Assembly (NCBI GenBank): GCA_963771015.1
Contig: CAVYRN010000002.1
Coordinates: 62,001 to 126,000 of the forward strand
Length of the DNA: 64,000 nucleotides
Direction of reading: 5' to 3'
DNA from: CAVSJJ01 sp963771015
GTDB lineage: Bacteria > Actinomycetota > Actinomycetes > Actinomycetales > Dermatophilaceae
The position numbers were made by a program, and so were the translations under genes. Of the stretch, positions 40,381-48,538 are shown piece by piece (positions within the stretch are counted from its first letter, which is position 1; every line of letters starts with the position of its first letter). Below the pieces are notes generated by a model, which worked only from the letters and a program-made list of their open reading frames with translations, was not told the DNA's origin and made no database searches.

Positions 40381-41004
40381 TCAGGCGCCCTTGACGGCGA
40401 TGCCCTCGACGCGGTTGGCGACGTCCTCGAAGGCGTCGGCGGCCGCCTCCAACTCGTCGATGACCTCCTTGAGCTTCATGACGTGCAGCGCGTTGGCCTG
40501 CTCGTTGTTGAACAGGTCGGCGAGGAGGCGGCGGTAGACCTGGTCGGCCTGGTTCTCGAGCCGGTTGATCTCGATCCAGTAGTCACCGAGGTCCCTGACC
40601 GACCTCAGCCGCGGCATCGACTCGGCGGTGAGGTCGGCCATCCGGGTCAGCGTCTCGACCTGCTCGGCGATCCCCTGCGGAAGGCCGTCCAGGCGGTAGA
40701 GCACGATGAGGTCGGCCGCGGCATCCATGTGGTCCATGCATGTGTCGAGCTGCGAGGCGAGCTCGTGGATGTCCTCTCGGTCGAACGGCGTCACGAAGGC
40801 TCCGTTGACCTGTCGGATGAGCTCGTGCGTCGCCTCGTCCGCGGCGTGCTCGATGGCGTGGATCCGGTCGGCGATCGCGACCCGCTCCTCCATGCTCGCG
40901 CCGAGCACGGTCGTCAGCTCGTGGGCACCGTCGACGAGATGCCTCGCCGACTGCGCGAACAGGTCGTAGAAGGTGTCGTCACGGGGGGTGAGGCGAAAGC
41001 CCAC
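40381..41004 (-). CDS. DUF47 (PhoU-like) accessory protein of the Pit transporter
   Basis: A 207-residue helical protein of the DUF47 family, distant relatives of PhoU that regulate Pit transporters. FYDLFAQSARHLVDGAHEL and IHAIEHAADEATHELIRQ open the fold, and the acidic metal-binding style block LDTCMDHMDAAADLIVLY lies near residue 88. It starts at GTG 41004 and is followed directly by pit in one operon. The upstream spacer (41005-41188) shows no PHO box. Confidence 0.93.
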   Translation of the reverse strand: MGFRLTPRDDTFYDLFAQSARHLVDGAHELTTVLGASMEERVAIADRIHAIEHAADEATHELIRQVNGAFVTPFDREDIHELASQLDTCMDHMDAAADLIVLYRLDGLPQGIAEQVETLTRMADLTAESMPRLRSVRDLGDYWIEINRLENQADQVYRRLLADLFNNEQANALHVMKLKEVIDELEAAADAFEDVANRVEGIAVKGA

Positions 41005-41188
41005 GGCGGTTCTCTCGGATCGGAGCAGGCACGGTCGGGATCAGGCTACCGGCCGGACGAGGTGCGTTCAGCCCCGCGAGGGGCACGCGCAACCGAGGCG
41101 GTCCTTAGGGACCGGAGAGGTGGTCCGAGGCGTCGCGCCGGCGGGGTCGGCACATCCGCCCCGGTCGGGCCGCGTCGCGGCGCCCGGC

Positions 41189-41350
41189 CTAGGCCTTGTT
41201 CGAGCCCGGGGGGTCGATGCCGAGGATGCGGTCGATGTCGTCCTCGCTCATGTGCTCCGAGCTCGAGGCAGCAGCGACGACAAGATCACCCACCAGTTCG
41301 ATCTCGTCCTGGAGGGTGACGTCGACGAGTTCCTCCGCGCGTTGCCCCAC
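41189..41350 (-). CDS. Small conserved-looking protein ending in EDDIDRILGI
   Basis: A short acidic protein of about 53 residues from GTG 41350, or 72 from ATG 41407, which has GGAAAG upstream. The core VTLQDEIELVGDLVVAAAS and SEDDIDRILGIDPP looks like two helices with regular charge spacing. Similar small proteins are common in related actinobacteria, but I know no function. Codon usage and third-position GC fit a real gene on this strand. The start is uncertain. Confidence 0.55.
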   Translation of the reverse strand: MGQRAEELVDVTLQDEIELVGDLVVAAASSSEHMSEDDIDRILGIDPPGSNKA

Positions 41351-41606
41351 GGGACAAAGGTACGACGCCCAGCCTCCCGAATGCTGTGAAGCACCCAAGA
41401 GATTCATCACTTTCCGGGTTGGAAGCGCTCTCGGGGGGACGATCCACGTCGACCGGGCCAGGGACACCCACGGGACTTGGCCAGGTGGGAGGCCACGGGT
41501 GAACCGGGCGCGAACGGGTTTGTCCCGCGGCCTCGAGCTCGGGTCCCGAACATTGCCGCGTGGCCAAGCACTGGGGCCGAGGGCCTGGGGCGAGGGCCTT
41601 GAGGGC

Positions 41607-41720
41607 GACGACCCTGAGGACGACGACCCTGGGGACGACGACCCTGGGGACGACGACCCTGGGGACGACGACCCTGGGGATGCCGACCCTGGGGACGACG
41701 ACCCTGGGGACGACGACCCT
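41607..41720. repeat. 15-bp tandem array in a gene-free stretch
   Basis: Seven and a half units of GACGACCCTGGGGAC lie in a region of about 500 bases (41408-41920) without a convincing gene. On the plus strand the array reads Asp-Asp-Pro-Gly-Asp and on the minus strand Arg-Pro-Gln-Gly-Arg, inside open frames that have no family similarity. It is either a noncoding minisatellite or part of a very low-complexity protein; the first is more likely. Confidence 0.75.
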
Positions 41721-41920
41721 TTGAGGGCGCCGGCCCTGGAGATGAAGTATGGGCGCCGGACCGGGAGCGCCTCACGGCGCGTGGCCGCTCGTAGCGGCTG
41801 ATGTTGGGACCCGGGGCTGCCGCGGTCCGGCGCCCACAGAAGAACCCTAACGCGGCATCGCGGTTACGTGTTCCCTCTTCCGCGCAACTGTGGACGAACG
41901 GGGTTCTTCTCTGCCCGCCG

Positions 41921-42565
41921 TTAGTCCAGATCCTCGGCCCGCCAGAGGTTGGCGCAGGCCCGCAGGTCCTCGCCTGTCGTCTGCATCGCCGCGGCCCGCC
42001 GGGTCAGCGCCTCGGCAGCGGCGGGATCGCTGGCGTCTCGGTCGTGAGCGAGCTCGGCCCGCCCCGCGGCGACGACGGCACAGAAGGCAGCCGCCCGCTC
42101 CAGCGCGACGGCAAGATCGCCGTCGAAGACTCCCGCGAGGACCTGGTCCACGAGGCGGTTGACCTCGTCGGGACCGGGTGGCTCTTCGACCCCGGCGACG
42201 ACGTGGGCGACGTCGGTGAACCGGATGCCGGCGGCATACTCGCGGCTGGCCTGTTCCGGGCTGCGTCGCACCCACTCGCGCAGGGCGTAGAGACGCCACA
42301 AGGCGCCGGGCAGGCTGCGGGCCGGGCGGCCGGACCACAGCTCGGCGACGGTCGACAGGCCGAGCTCGTCGACGAGGCCGACGAGCCGAGCGGTCACCTC
42401 GGGATCCTGGGTGGCCCGGCCGGTTCCGACGAGGATCGAGGCGGTCTGGTGCGCGATCTCGGTGATCTCCGCCGGCCCCGGCAATGTGCCGCCGTGGGCC
42501 TCGAGCGCCTCAGGGCCGAAGTGCCGCGGACGGCGCGGCAGGCGGGCTCCTCCGGGATCGCTCAC
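41921..42565 (-). CDS. Conserved actinobacterial protein of unknown function
   Basis: A 214-residue soluble, mostly helical protein. Conserved-looking segments are LPRRPRHFGPEALEAHGGTL near the start, SLPGALWRLYALREWVRR around residue 90, and GVFDGDLAVALERAAAFC around 150. Proteins like this are widespread in actinobacteria and are sometimes mislabelled as an RNA polymerase subunit; no polymerase motif is present. GTG 42565 is the start giving the conserved N-terminus. It stands alone between two repeat regions. Confidence 0.75.
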   Translation of the reverse strand: MSDPGGARLPRRPRHFGPEALEAHGGTLPGPAEITEIAHQTASILVGTGRATQDPEVTARLVGLVDELGLSTVAELWSGRPARSLPGALWRLYALREWVRRSPEQASREYAAGIRFTDVAHVVAGVEEPPGPDEVNRLVDQVLAGVFDGDLAVALERAAAFCAVVAAGRAELAHDRDASDPAAAEALTRRAAAMQTTGEDLRACANLWRAEDLD

Positions 42566-42756
42566 CGGCCCAGTGTCGCATCCGGGCACCCCCGGAGCGG
42601 GCCAGCCGGCGCGACCAGCTCGGGACGACCTCGGACGGCGCCGGCAGCACCTTTCCAGGGCCCATCACCCGGCCACCACTCGGCGGAGGCATCCAGCCAG
42701 CGCACGGAGGAGTCGCCCACGCACCGACCCACCCAGCGATCGTCCCGCGTGGCGGG

Positions 42757-42864
42757 CGCCCGGCGCAGTCACCCCGCCAGCGCCCCGCGCAGTCACCCCG
42801 CCAGCCACCCCGCCAGCGCCCCGCGCAGTCACCCCGCCAGCGCCCCGCGCGATCACCCCGCCAG
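42757..42864 (-). repeat. 24-bp tandem array 3' of the DUF222-HNH gene
   Basis: Four full 24-bp units of the type CGCCCCGCGCAGTCACCCCG plus one half unit, ending 16 bases from the stop codon of the DUF222-HNH gene. The whole spacer 42566-42880 contains no gene. Confidence 0.85.
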
Positions 42865-42880
42865 CGCCCGGCGCGGTCCC

Positions 42881-44224
42881 TCAGCCATCGTCCGGCGGAT
42901 CGGGTCCGCCTCGCGGCGACGGGACCGGCTGCCCCTGTGCGAGCATCCGGTCGTAGGACCCCCTCTCGCGATCCCACACCACGCCGGCCGGTGTCACTCG
43001 GCCTGCCAACCGCTGGCCATGGACGACCGAATGGTGCCGCCCGCACAGCAGCGCACCGTTCGACAGGTCGGTGCGTCCGTCGTCGATCCAATGCCGCAGA
43101 TGGTGCGCATCACACCAGAATGCCGGCGCCCGGCACCCGGGGAACGTGCAGACCCGGTCGCGCAGCCACAGCGCCCGCGTCTGACCGAGGCTGAACAGCC
43201 GCGACCGGTACCCGAGGTCGAGCACCTCGCTCGACGCCCCGAGCACCGCCGGCAGGATCCCCGCATCACAGGCGAGCCGCCGGACGGTGTCGGGAGCGAT
43301 CGGCACACCCGCCTCCGTGGTCCCGGCAACGCGAGCGGCACCCACGCGAGCTGCCAGGTCGTCCATGGCCATCGTCAACAGGAGGGTCGCCTTGGCCGGC
43401 ACGACGAGCTGGCCCGCGGCGGCCGCGGCCGCGGCGGCGGTCGTGCGGCGGCACACCTCGACCAGCGCCTCGGCACGCCGCCGGTCGTCCGGTCGTGGGT
43501 CCGGCTCGCCGTCAGGCCCCGCAACCGGAGCGGACAGCGGCCCGATCGATGCCTCGAGAACCGCCTGGCCCTCGGCGTCGAGCACAAGACGGTAGGCCAC
43601 CGTCCCGGGCAGGTCCGGGGACGGTCGCGACAGGGACACGAGTCGGTGGGCGGCATCCTGCTCGGCCTGAAGGCGACCGGGCGGTCCGAACCTGGCCAGC
43701 ACCGCCGGCCGCACCTCGCGGACCCCCCGTACCCCGTGCTCGGCGCCGACGGTCAGCATCGCCTCGAGCACGTCCGGCGCCGCCGCGTCCATCAGGCTCG
43801 GACGAAGCCGGTCGAACTCCCCCACGACCGACGCCGCGACCTGCGGCGACACCCGTCCGTCCAGCACGGCGGCGCGGACCGGCTCGTGATCGTCGGCACC
43901 CAGCACCTGGGCGACCCGCGCCACCGCCCCCGCGCCGCCCGCGCGCTGGCTCGGTGCGTGCTCGGCCACCCACCCGGTCACCGACCCGGCCTGCGACGCC
44001 CCGACGGACCCGCGCGCGACCGCCTCGGCCGTCACCGCGACCCTGCCTGCGCCGGCGAGCGCCGCCACCTCGTCGAGCTCGGTCAGCAGGGCGGGCAGCT
44101 CACCGTCGCTCGCCTGCGAGAGCACGGCCGACAGCCCGCGCAGCACCCGCCGCGCCTCGCCCAGGACGGCCCGCCGCGCGGCCAACCCCAGGCCCGCGGT
44201 CCGCTCGTCCATCAACGTGCTCAT
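42881..44224 (-). CDS. DUF222 and HNH endonuclease domain protein (13E12 type)
   Basis: A 447-residue protein of the actinobacterial DUF222 group (13E12 repeat family of mycobacteria). The N-terminal 300 residues are the helical DUF222 region. The C-terminal HNH nuclease has CTFPGCRAPAFWCDAHHLRH (about residues 365-385) and NGALLCGRHHSVVHGQRL, with all metal and catalytic positions. These genes occur in many copies per genome and behave like a mobile or selfish family, but their role is not settled. The spacer 44225-44542 upstream holds only a repeat array. Confidence 0.88.
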   Translation of the reverse strand: MSTLMDERTAGLGLAARRAVLGEARRVLRGLSAVLSQASDGELPALLTELDEVAALAGAGRVAVTAEAVARGSVGASQAGSVTGWVAEHAPSQRAGGAGAVARVAQVLGADDHEPVRAAVLDGRVSPQVAASVVGEFDRLRPSLMDAAAPDVLEAMLTVGAEHGVRGVREVRPAVLARFGPPGRLQAEQDAAHRLVSLSRPSPDLPGTVAYRLVLDAEGQAVLEASIGPLSAPVAGPDGEPDPRPDDRRRAEALVEVCRRTTAAAAAAAAGQLVVPAKATLLLTMAMDDLAARVGAARVAGTTEAGVPIAPDTVRRLACDAGILPAVLGASSEVLDLGYRSRLFSLGQTRALWLRDRVCTFPGCRAPAFWCDAHHLRHWIDDGRTDLSNGALLCGRHHSVVHGQRLAGRVTPAGVVWDRERGSYDRMLAQGQPVPSPRGGPDPPDDG

Positions 44225-44455
44225 GGGTCGACACTACGACTGCCCACCGACACTGTCCGCACGAAAACCGTTGCGCCCCAGTAGTTGTGGATAACGTATG
44301 CCGCCGAGCTCCGCCTGTGGACAACTCGTCGCCCGGGGTGGGCCCGACCCGCCCAACGCCCGTCAAGAGGTCGCCTCGTGGGCGGGATGTTGACGGCGGC
44401 GAGTGCGGTGTGCCGGGAGGAGTGGCTCGGCGTGCCGACGGGCATGGGGCAACGG

Positions 44456-44545
44456 TGCGACGGACAGACATGCGACGGACAGACGTGCGACGGACAGACA
44501 GCCGCCGGACAGACAGCCGCCGGACGGTCGGCCGCCGGACGGTCA
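44456..44545 (-). repeat. 15-bp tandem array over the amidohydrolase stop codon
   Basis: Six 15-bp units grading from TGCGACGGACAGACA to GCCGCCGGACGGTCA. The TCA ending the last unit is the stop codon of the minus-strand amidohydrolase gene, so the array again starts at a gene end. Confidence 0.85.
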
Positions 44546-45448
44546 GCCGGCCGACTCCATCCCCAGGAGGCGAGCGCCGTTCTCCCACAGGACCTTTCGC
44601 ATCCACCCATCCCCCAGCCCCAGCCGCGTCAGCGCCTCGAGCTGGTGCGCGTAGGCGTACGGGATGTTCGGGAAGTCCGACCCCAGCACGACGCGGTCCG
44701 CAAGACCGGCCAGCCGCGCGGCATACCCGGGAGGCATCGGCGCCATCGCCTCGGTGAAGTCGGTCCCGACCATCGTCGTGTCGAGGTGCACCCCGGCATA
44801 CCGCTCGGCGAGGTCGGCGAACACGTCGTACTCCGGCAGCCCCGCGTGCGCGACGACGAGCACGAGGCCGGGGAACCGGGTCAGCACCCGCTCGACCCCT
44901 TCCGGCCCGGTATGCCGACCCGGGATCGGCCCCGACCCCGCGTGGATGACGACGGGCACGCCGGCCTCCTCCAGGAGCCCCCAGGCCGGGTCGAGCAGCG
45001 GGTCGTCCGGCGGGTAGCCCCCCACCTGCACGTGCATCTTGACCAGCCGGGCGCCCGCGTCGAGCGCGGCGCCGAGGTACTCCCCCGCACCCGGCTCCGG
45101 GAACACGGTCGCGCACGGCACGACGTCGTCGTGGGCGGCCGCGAACTCCCGCCCCCACGCGTTGAGCCAGGCCGCCATGCCGGCCTTGTGCGGGTAGGTC
45201 AGCGCCGGGATCGCCCGCAGCCCGAACCCACGCAAAGTCGCCAGCCGCTCCTCGACGGATCCGCGGTAGTGGATCGGCCACGCCCGCCCGTAGTGCTCGC
45301 CCGCCTCGTCGAAGTAGGCCCAGACCTTCTCGTGCACCCGCTCGGGAAGGAAGTGCACGTGGATGTCGGCCAGACCGGGCAGCCCCAACGACGAGACGTA
45401 TGCCGGCACCTCGGCGTCCGACGTCGGCCCCGGGGTGGTGTGCGGCAT
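44543..45448 (-). CDS. Amidohydrolase-2 family protein
   Basis: TIM-barrel metal hydrolase or decarboxylase of 301 residues. The metal-binding HxH is in LADIHVHFLPERV near residue 30, a further ligand histidine in VPVVIHAGSG near 170, and the catalytic aspartate in RVVLGSDFPNIPYAY near 262. Relatives include aminocarboxymuconate-semialdehyde and orsellinate-type decarboxylases, so decarboxylation is as likely as hydrolysis. No pathway partner is adjacent. The spacer 45449-45792 leads to the microprotein gene on the other strand. Confidence 0.85.
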   Translation of the reverse strand: MPHTTPGPTSDAEVPAYVSSLGLPGLADIHVHFLPERVHEKVWAYFDEAGEHYGRAWPIHYRGSVEERLATLRGFGLRAIPALTYPHKAGMAAWLNAWGREFAAAHDDVVPCATVFPEPGAGEYLGAALDAGARLVKMHVQVGGYPPDDPLLDPAWGLLEEAGVPVVIHAGSGPIPGRHTGPEGVERVLTRFPGLVLVVAHAGLPEYDVFADLAERYAGVHLDTTMVGTDFTEAMAPMPPGYAARLAGLADRVVLGSDFPNIPYAYAHQLEALTRLGLGDGWMRKVLWENGARLLGMESAG

Positions 45449-45640
45449 GGGGCTCAGCCTAGGTCGCTCTCCTGACGGCCGGCCACCCGTCGCCGGACGA
45501 CCCGAGATGCCGTCGCGGACGGCCTCAGGGACGCCGCCGCAGACCGACCGGAACCGGTCCGGGGATCGCTCGAATTCGCCCTGGTTCCAACGGGAGACGC
45601 AGGTCACCATCCAACTCGTGGCGGGCGCGTTGCGCGGGGA

Positions 45641-45792
45641 CTAGCGTTACTGGTGGAACCGGTTAGATCTCATCGGTCCGAGCGGTTCCGGCGGGTCGTC
45701 GCCAGCGCGACACCCGCGCGTGACCCATTGGGGTGGGCACCGCCAGAGTCGTCGGTGCTCAAACAACAACCGCTCACTCAAGAAAGATGACC
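45641..45792 (+). promoter_or_regulatory. Promoter and long leader of microprotein gene 1
   Basis: Starts with CTAGCGTT (possible -10 region) and GGAACCGGT, both found again at 46082 and 46097 ahead of microprotein gene 2. Further on, the pieces CGCGTGACC, GCACCGCCA and CGTCGGTG occur in the same order in both leaders. The rest of the gap from 45449 shows no gene. Confidence 0.55.
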
Positions 45793-45972
45793 ATGCCTGC
45801 CACCGGCACCCCACCCCCCACCTTCGACATCGCGCATCACCCCCAGGTCTCTCTCCGCGACTACCTCGTCGCCGACCCCGACTCACCGGTCGAGAGCCCC
45901 GAATGGCTGGCCTTCCAGGCCGCCGCCGACCACGAGCAGGCGGCCGCACGGTTGGCCCGCGCCGCGCACTGA
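45793..45972 (+). CDS. Microprotein 1 of a duplicated pair
   Basis: A 59-residue acidic protein from ATG 45793; an ATG six bases earlier is possible. The start was set by alignment with the second copy (both read ACC-ATG-CCT). The core SLRDYLVADPDSPVESPEWL matches ALHAYLTTDPDTPAEAAAWR of the next gene, with the pattern YL-x2-DPD-x-P-x-E-x3-W. The N-terminus (PPPTFDIAHHPQV) and the Ala/Arg-rich C-terminus differ. There is no signal peptide or cysteine. No family is known to me. AAGAAAG lies eight bases upstream as a ribosome binding site. Confidence 0.65.
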   Translation: MPATGTPPPTFDIAHHPQVSLRDYLVADPDSPVESPEWLAFQAAADHEQAAARLARAAH

Positions 45973-46081
45973 CCGCCCCCTGATCGAACCCCGATCGCAA
46001 CCCGTTCGCGCTTCGACCGCGCACTGACCGACCCCTGGGTCGACGCAGGCGCGCCTTCGTGGAAAGCGGACCCGGACCGGG

Positions 46082-46233
46082 CTAGCGTTGTCCTCAGGAA
46101 CCGGTCGTGACCAGCCTCTGGCCGCACCGTTTCCATCGAGTGCCTGCCCGTCCCGCGTCCACGCGTGACCACAGGGCCAGCACCGCCATCGCCGTCGGTG
46201 TCCACCACCACATCTGACGAAGAGAGCCTCACC
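46082..46233 (+). promoter_or_regulatory. Promoter and long leader of microprotein gene 2
   Basis: Equivalent of the region at 45641: CTAGCGTT at 46082-46089 and GGAACCGGT at 46097-46105, then about 130 leader bases that share ordered blocks with the first leader. GAAGAGAG near the end is the ribosome binding site. Confidence 0.55.
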
Positions 46234-46404
46234 ATGCCTGACCTCGGCACCCTCACCGCGCCCGCCCAGAGCGCCCTGCACGCCTACCTCACCACCGACC
46301 CTGACACCCCCGCCGAGGCAGCCGCGTGGCGCGCCTACCTGGCCGCCCTCGGCAGCCAGGACGCGCCGGCCATGCAGTCCGCCCCGGAGCTGGTCCCCGC
46401 CTGA
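46234..46404 (+). CDS. Microprotein 2 of a duplicated pair
   Basis: A 56-residue protein paralogous to the preceding one. ALHAYLTTDPDTPAEAAAWR followed by AYLAALG carries the shared core; the tail is SAPELVPA. Conservation of both the protein core and the leader indicates that the whole unit was duplicated, about 440 bases apart. Its function is unknown. Small size, duplication and the nonconserved tail would fit a secreted-peptide precursor or a toxin or antitoxin, but no modifying enzyme or partner is seen next to it. Confidence 0.65.
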   Translation: MPDLGTLTAPAQSALHAYLTTDPDTPAEAAAWRAYLAALGSQDAPAMQSAPELVPA

Positions 46405-46467
46405 CGAGCCGCCGCCACACCCGCCACAACCGACTCGCACGCGCCTCACCCCCGGCTCGCACCCCGC

Positions 46468-46531
46468 CGCCGGCCCACGGCCGCGGCATACCGCCACCGT
46501 GGGCCGGCGCGGTGCCGGGCCACGGTGGCGG
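46468..46531. terminator. Two overlapping, mutually exclusive hairpins
   Basis: Arm A (46468-46480) pairs perfectly over 13 bp with 46497-46509; the overlapping arm 46491-46502 pairs perfectly over 12 bp with 46520-46531. Only one hairpin can form at a time. They stand between converging microprotein and sialidase-like genes, so the plain reading is one terminator for each direction. Confidence 0.7.
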
Positions 46532-46561
46532 GTTGACCTACGAGGTGCGTCGGAGCGGGCG

Positions 46562-48352
46562 TCAGGGCGTGAGCGGGAAGCTGCCGGCCGCCGTGACGAT
46601 GTCCTCCTGGTTGATCGCCGCTGCCGGCGCGAAGTGGGCTCCGTAGAACCACACGACGTCCTGGACGTTGTTCGTGTCCGTCCACAGCGCGTGGAACTGG
46701 CCGTTCGAGCCAACGGCCAGGTCGGTGTAGTCGCCGATGAAGCCCCCGCCGAACCCGTTGCGGGTGTTGATCGGGTGCGTGCTCACCGCCTGGGTGGTCG
46801 ACAGGTCGGTGACGACGTAGTCGAGCCGCGTGTTGTTGATGTAGTCCCCGAGCGTGTCGCAGCTGATCCGGCCGACCGGCGGCGGCGGTCCCGCCGCACA
46901 GGTCTGCCACGGCGAGACGACGTCACCACGGTAGGCGCCGAAGTACACGTGCCCGTCGAGGCCCACGCCGACCGCGGGGAAGGCATCCTCGACCGGCCCG
47001 GTGGACGACGGGGCCAACAGCGTGCCACCGCCCGGCTGGCTCACCGGGTAGCCCTCCGCCGTCCGGCTGGCCGCCGGGAAGACCCGCGCGGGGGCGGTCC
47101 ATGTGGAACCACCGTCGGACGACATGCTGTAGACCGCCGTCGACGCGCCGCCCGTCATGGTCGTCCACGTCGCGTAGAGGTCGCCGTTGGGTGCAGCAGC
47201 CGCGGCCGGGAAGCTGTTCATCCGGAAGGACGCGTCGTGCAGCCCCGCCGTGTCGTGCAGCGTCGAGATCGCGACCGGCTTGCCCCACGAGGCACCGCCG
47301 TCGGTGGACTTGACGACGTACGTCGAGTCGAGCGCCGCCTTCCGGGTCGCCCCCTCGAAGAAGACGTAGAGGCTGCCGTCGGGACCGACGACCGGGCGCG
47401 AGCCCTGGTCGTACTTGACGTTCCCGACGATGGACGTGGGCGCGGTGAAGGTGCGGCCGCCGTCGCTGGAGGAGGCGAAGAAGATCGGCGACTGGACGTA
47501 GGCGCCGGTCCCGGCGCTGAAGACGAAGCGCGTCCAGGTGACGTAGACCCGGTCCCGGTACGGGCTGCTCGGGTGCGAGTCCGCGGCGATCCACTCCTTG
47601 TCGTTGAAGATCGACGGTGACGTCGTCGGGTTGATGAAGGTCGGCGCGCTCCAGCCGAGCTGCCCGGCTGCGTCGAAGGTGCCGCGGTTGACGGTCACCG
47701 TGTTCGGCGCGCTGTCGCGGTTGAAGCCCAGCCCGGCGTAGTAGACGGTGCCGCGGCTGTCGAACGCCAGGGCGGGGTCGCCGCCGGCGTCGTACTGGCC
47801 ACCGGCGAGCCGGGTCACCCCGGGGATGAGAGTGCCGAGGTGGGCGGGGTCGCTCGAGGTGCAGCACCACGACGCGCCGCCGTCGTTGGAGAAGTACGTG
47901 CCCGAGTAGCCGTCGCCGAGGGCGCTACACGGGGTCCCGTCGATCGTGCAGGCCCAGGTGCGCGCGACGTAGTCGTTGGCGCTGGCGACGATCCGGTTCG
48001 GGTTGTTCGGGTCGACCGCGATGGCCGTCTCGTTCTGCGGCGCACCCGCGGTGTCCTGGTTGACCGTGACGGCGGGCGCCTGGACCGAGGTTCCGTCCAG
48101 CGGGCTGCTCGGAACGATGTTCGGCACGCTGACCGGGTCGGTGGGGGCCGAGCCCTCCTCGGCCTCCTTCTCGACGTATGCCGAGAACCTGACCTGCAGC
48201 CCGGCCGTCCCGCGGAGCGAGGCGACCTTGCCGGCCAGGGTCGAGGTGTCGTACCTCGGGGAGCCGGCCTGGACGGCGGCGTCTGCGGGAGCACCCCACA
48301 GGACCGCTGTGGCCAGCGCGGTGCCGGCGGCCAAGAACACAGACTTTCTCAC
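46562..48352 (-). CDS. Secreted sialidase-like beta-propeller protein
   Basis: Exported protein of 596 residues with a signal peptide (VRKSVFLAAGTALATAVLWG, cut after APADAA). Four Asp-box motifs mark propeller blades: SNDGGASW, SSDGGRTF, STDGGASW and SSDGGSTW at about residues 152, 293, 348 and 412. Asp-boxes occur in sialidases but also in non-enzymatic propellers; the arginine triad of true sialidases is not evident, so the activity is open. No anchor is seen, so it is probably released. AGGAGG lies before the GTG start. An iron-box type sequence lies about 85 bases upstream and suggests induction under iron limitation. Confidence 0.8.
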   Translation of the reverse strand: MRKSVFLAAGTALATAVLWGAPADAAVQAGSPRYDTSTLAGKVASLRGTAGLQVRFSAYVEKEAEEGSAPTDPVSVPNIVPSSPLDGTSVQAPAVTVNQDTAGAPQNETAIAVDPNNPNRIVASANDYVARTWACTIDGTPCSALGDGYSGTYFSNDGGASWCCTSSDPAHLGTLIPGVTRLAGGQYDAGGDPALAFDSRGTVYYAGLGFNRDSAPNTVTVNRGTFDAAGQLGWSAPTFINPTTSPSIFNDKEWIAADSHPSSPYRDRVYVTWTRFVFSAGTGAYVQSPIFFASSSDGGRTFTAPTSIVGNVKYDQGSRPVVGPDGSLYVFFEGATRKAALDSTYVVKSTDGGASWGKPVAISTLHDTAGLHDASFRMNSFPAAAAAPNGDLYATWTTMTGGASTAVYSMSSDGGSTWTAPARVFPAASRTAEGYPVSQPGGGTLLAPSSTGPVEDAFPAVGVGLDGHVYFGAYRGDVVSPWQTCAAGPPPPVGRISCDTLGDYINNTRLDYVVTDLSTTQAVSTHPINTRNGFGGGFIGDYTDLAVGSNGQFHALWTDTNNVQDVVWFYGAHFAPAAAINQEDIVTAAGSFPLTP

Positions 48353-48434
48353 GGACGACCTCCTACAGGTGATGTGGAGGCGGCGGGGTACCGGGGCGAC
48401 TCTGGTCGCTGTGCCACGGTGACGTCCGTCGCAG

Positions 48435-48453
48435 TTAGGTAAGACGAACCTAA
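48435..48453 (-). promoter_or_regulatory. IdeR/DtxR-type iron box
   Basis: TTAGGTAAGACGAACCTAA, a 19-bp near-palindrome, agrees with the DtxR/IdeR consensus TTAGGTTAGGCTAACCTAA at 15 of 19 positions, including both complete outer half-sites. It lies in the promoter of the sialidase-like gene. Such boxes silence iron-acquisition genes when iron is plentiful. Confidence 0.75.
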
Positions 48454-48538
48454 ACCCGCTCGGATGACCCGGCAACCGGAGCGGGAAGCCTGTGAATAGC
48501 CTTACAAACAACTGGGATTGGCTCCCTCGGCGCGCGGG

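Noticed and set aside
41196..41801. Plus-strand open frame containing the DDPGD repeat
   Set aside because: Its start overlaps the small minus-strand gene and its sequence is low complexity without family similarity; kept only as a repeat.
42881..44224. DUF222-HNH gene as part of a restriction or intron system
   Set aside because: No methyltransferase, intron structure or specificity gene is adjacent; it is a typical stand-alone family member.
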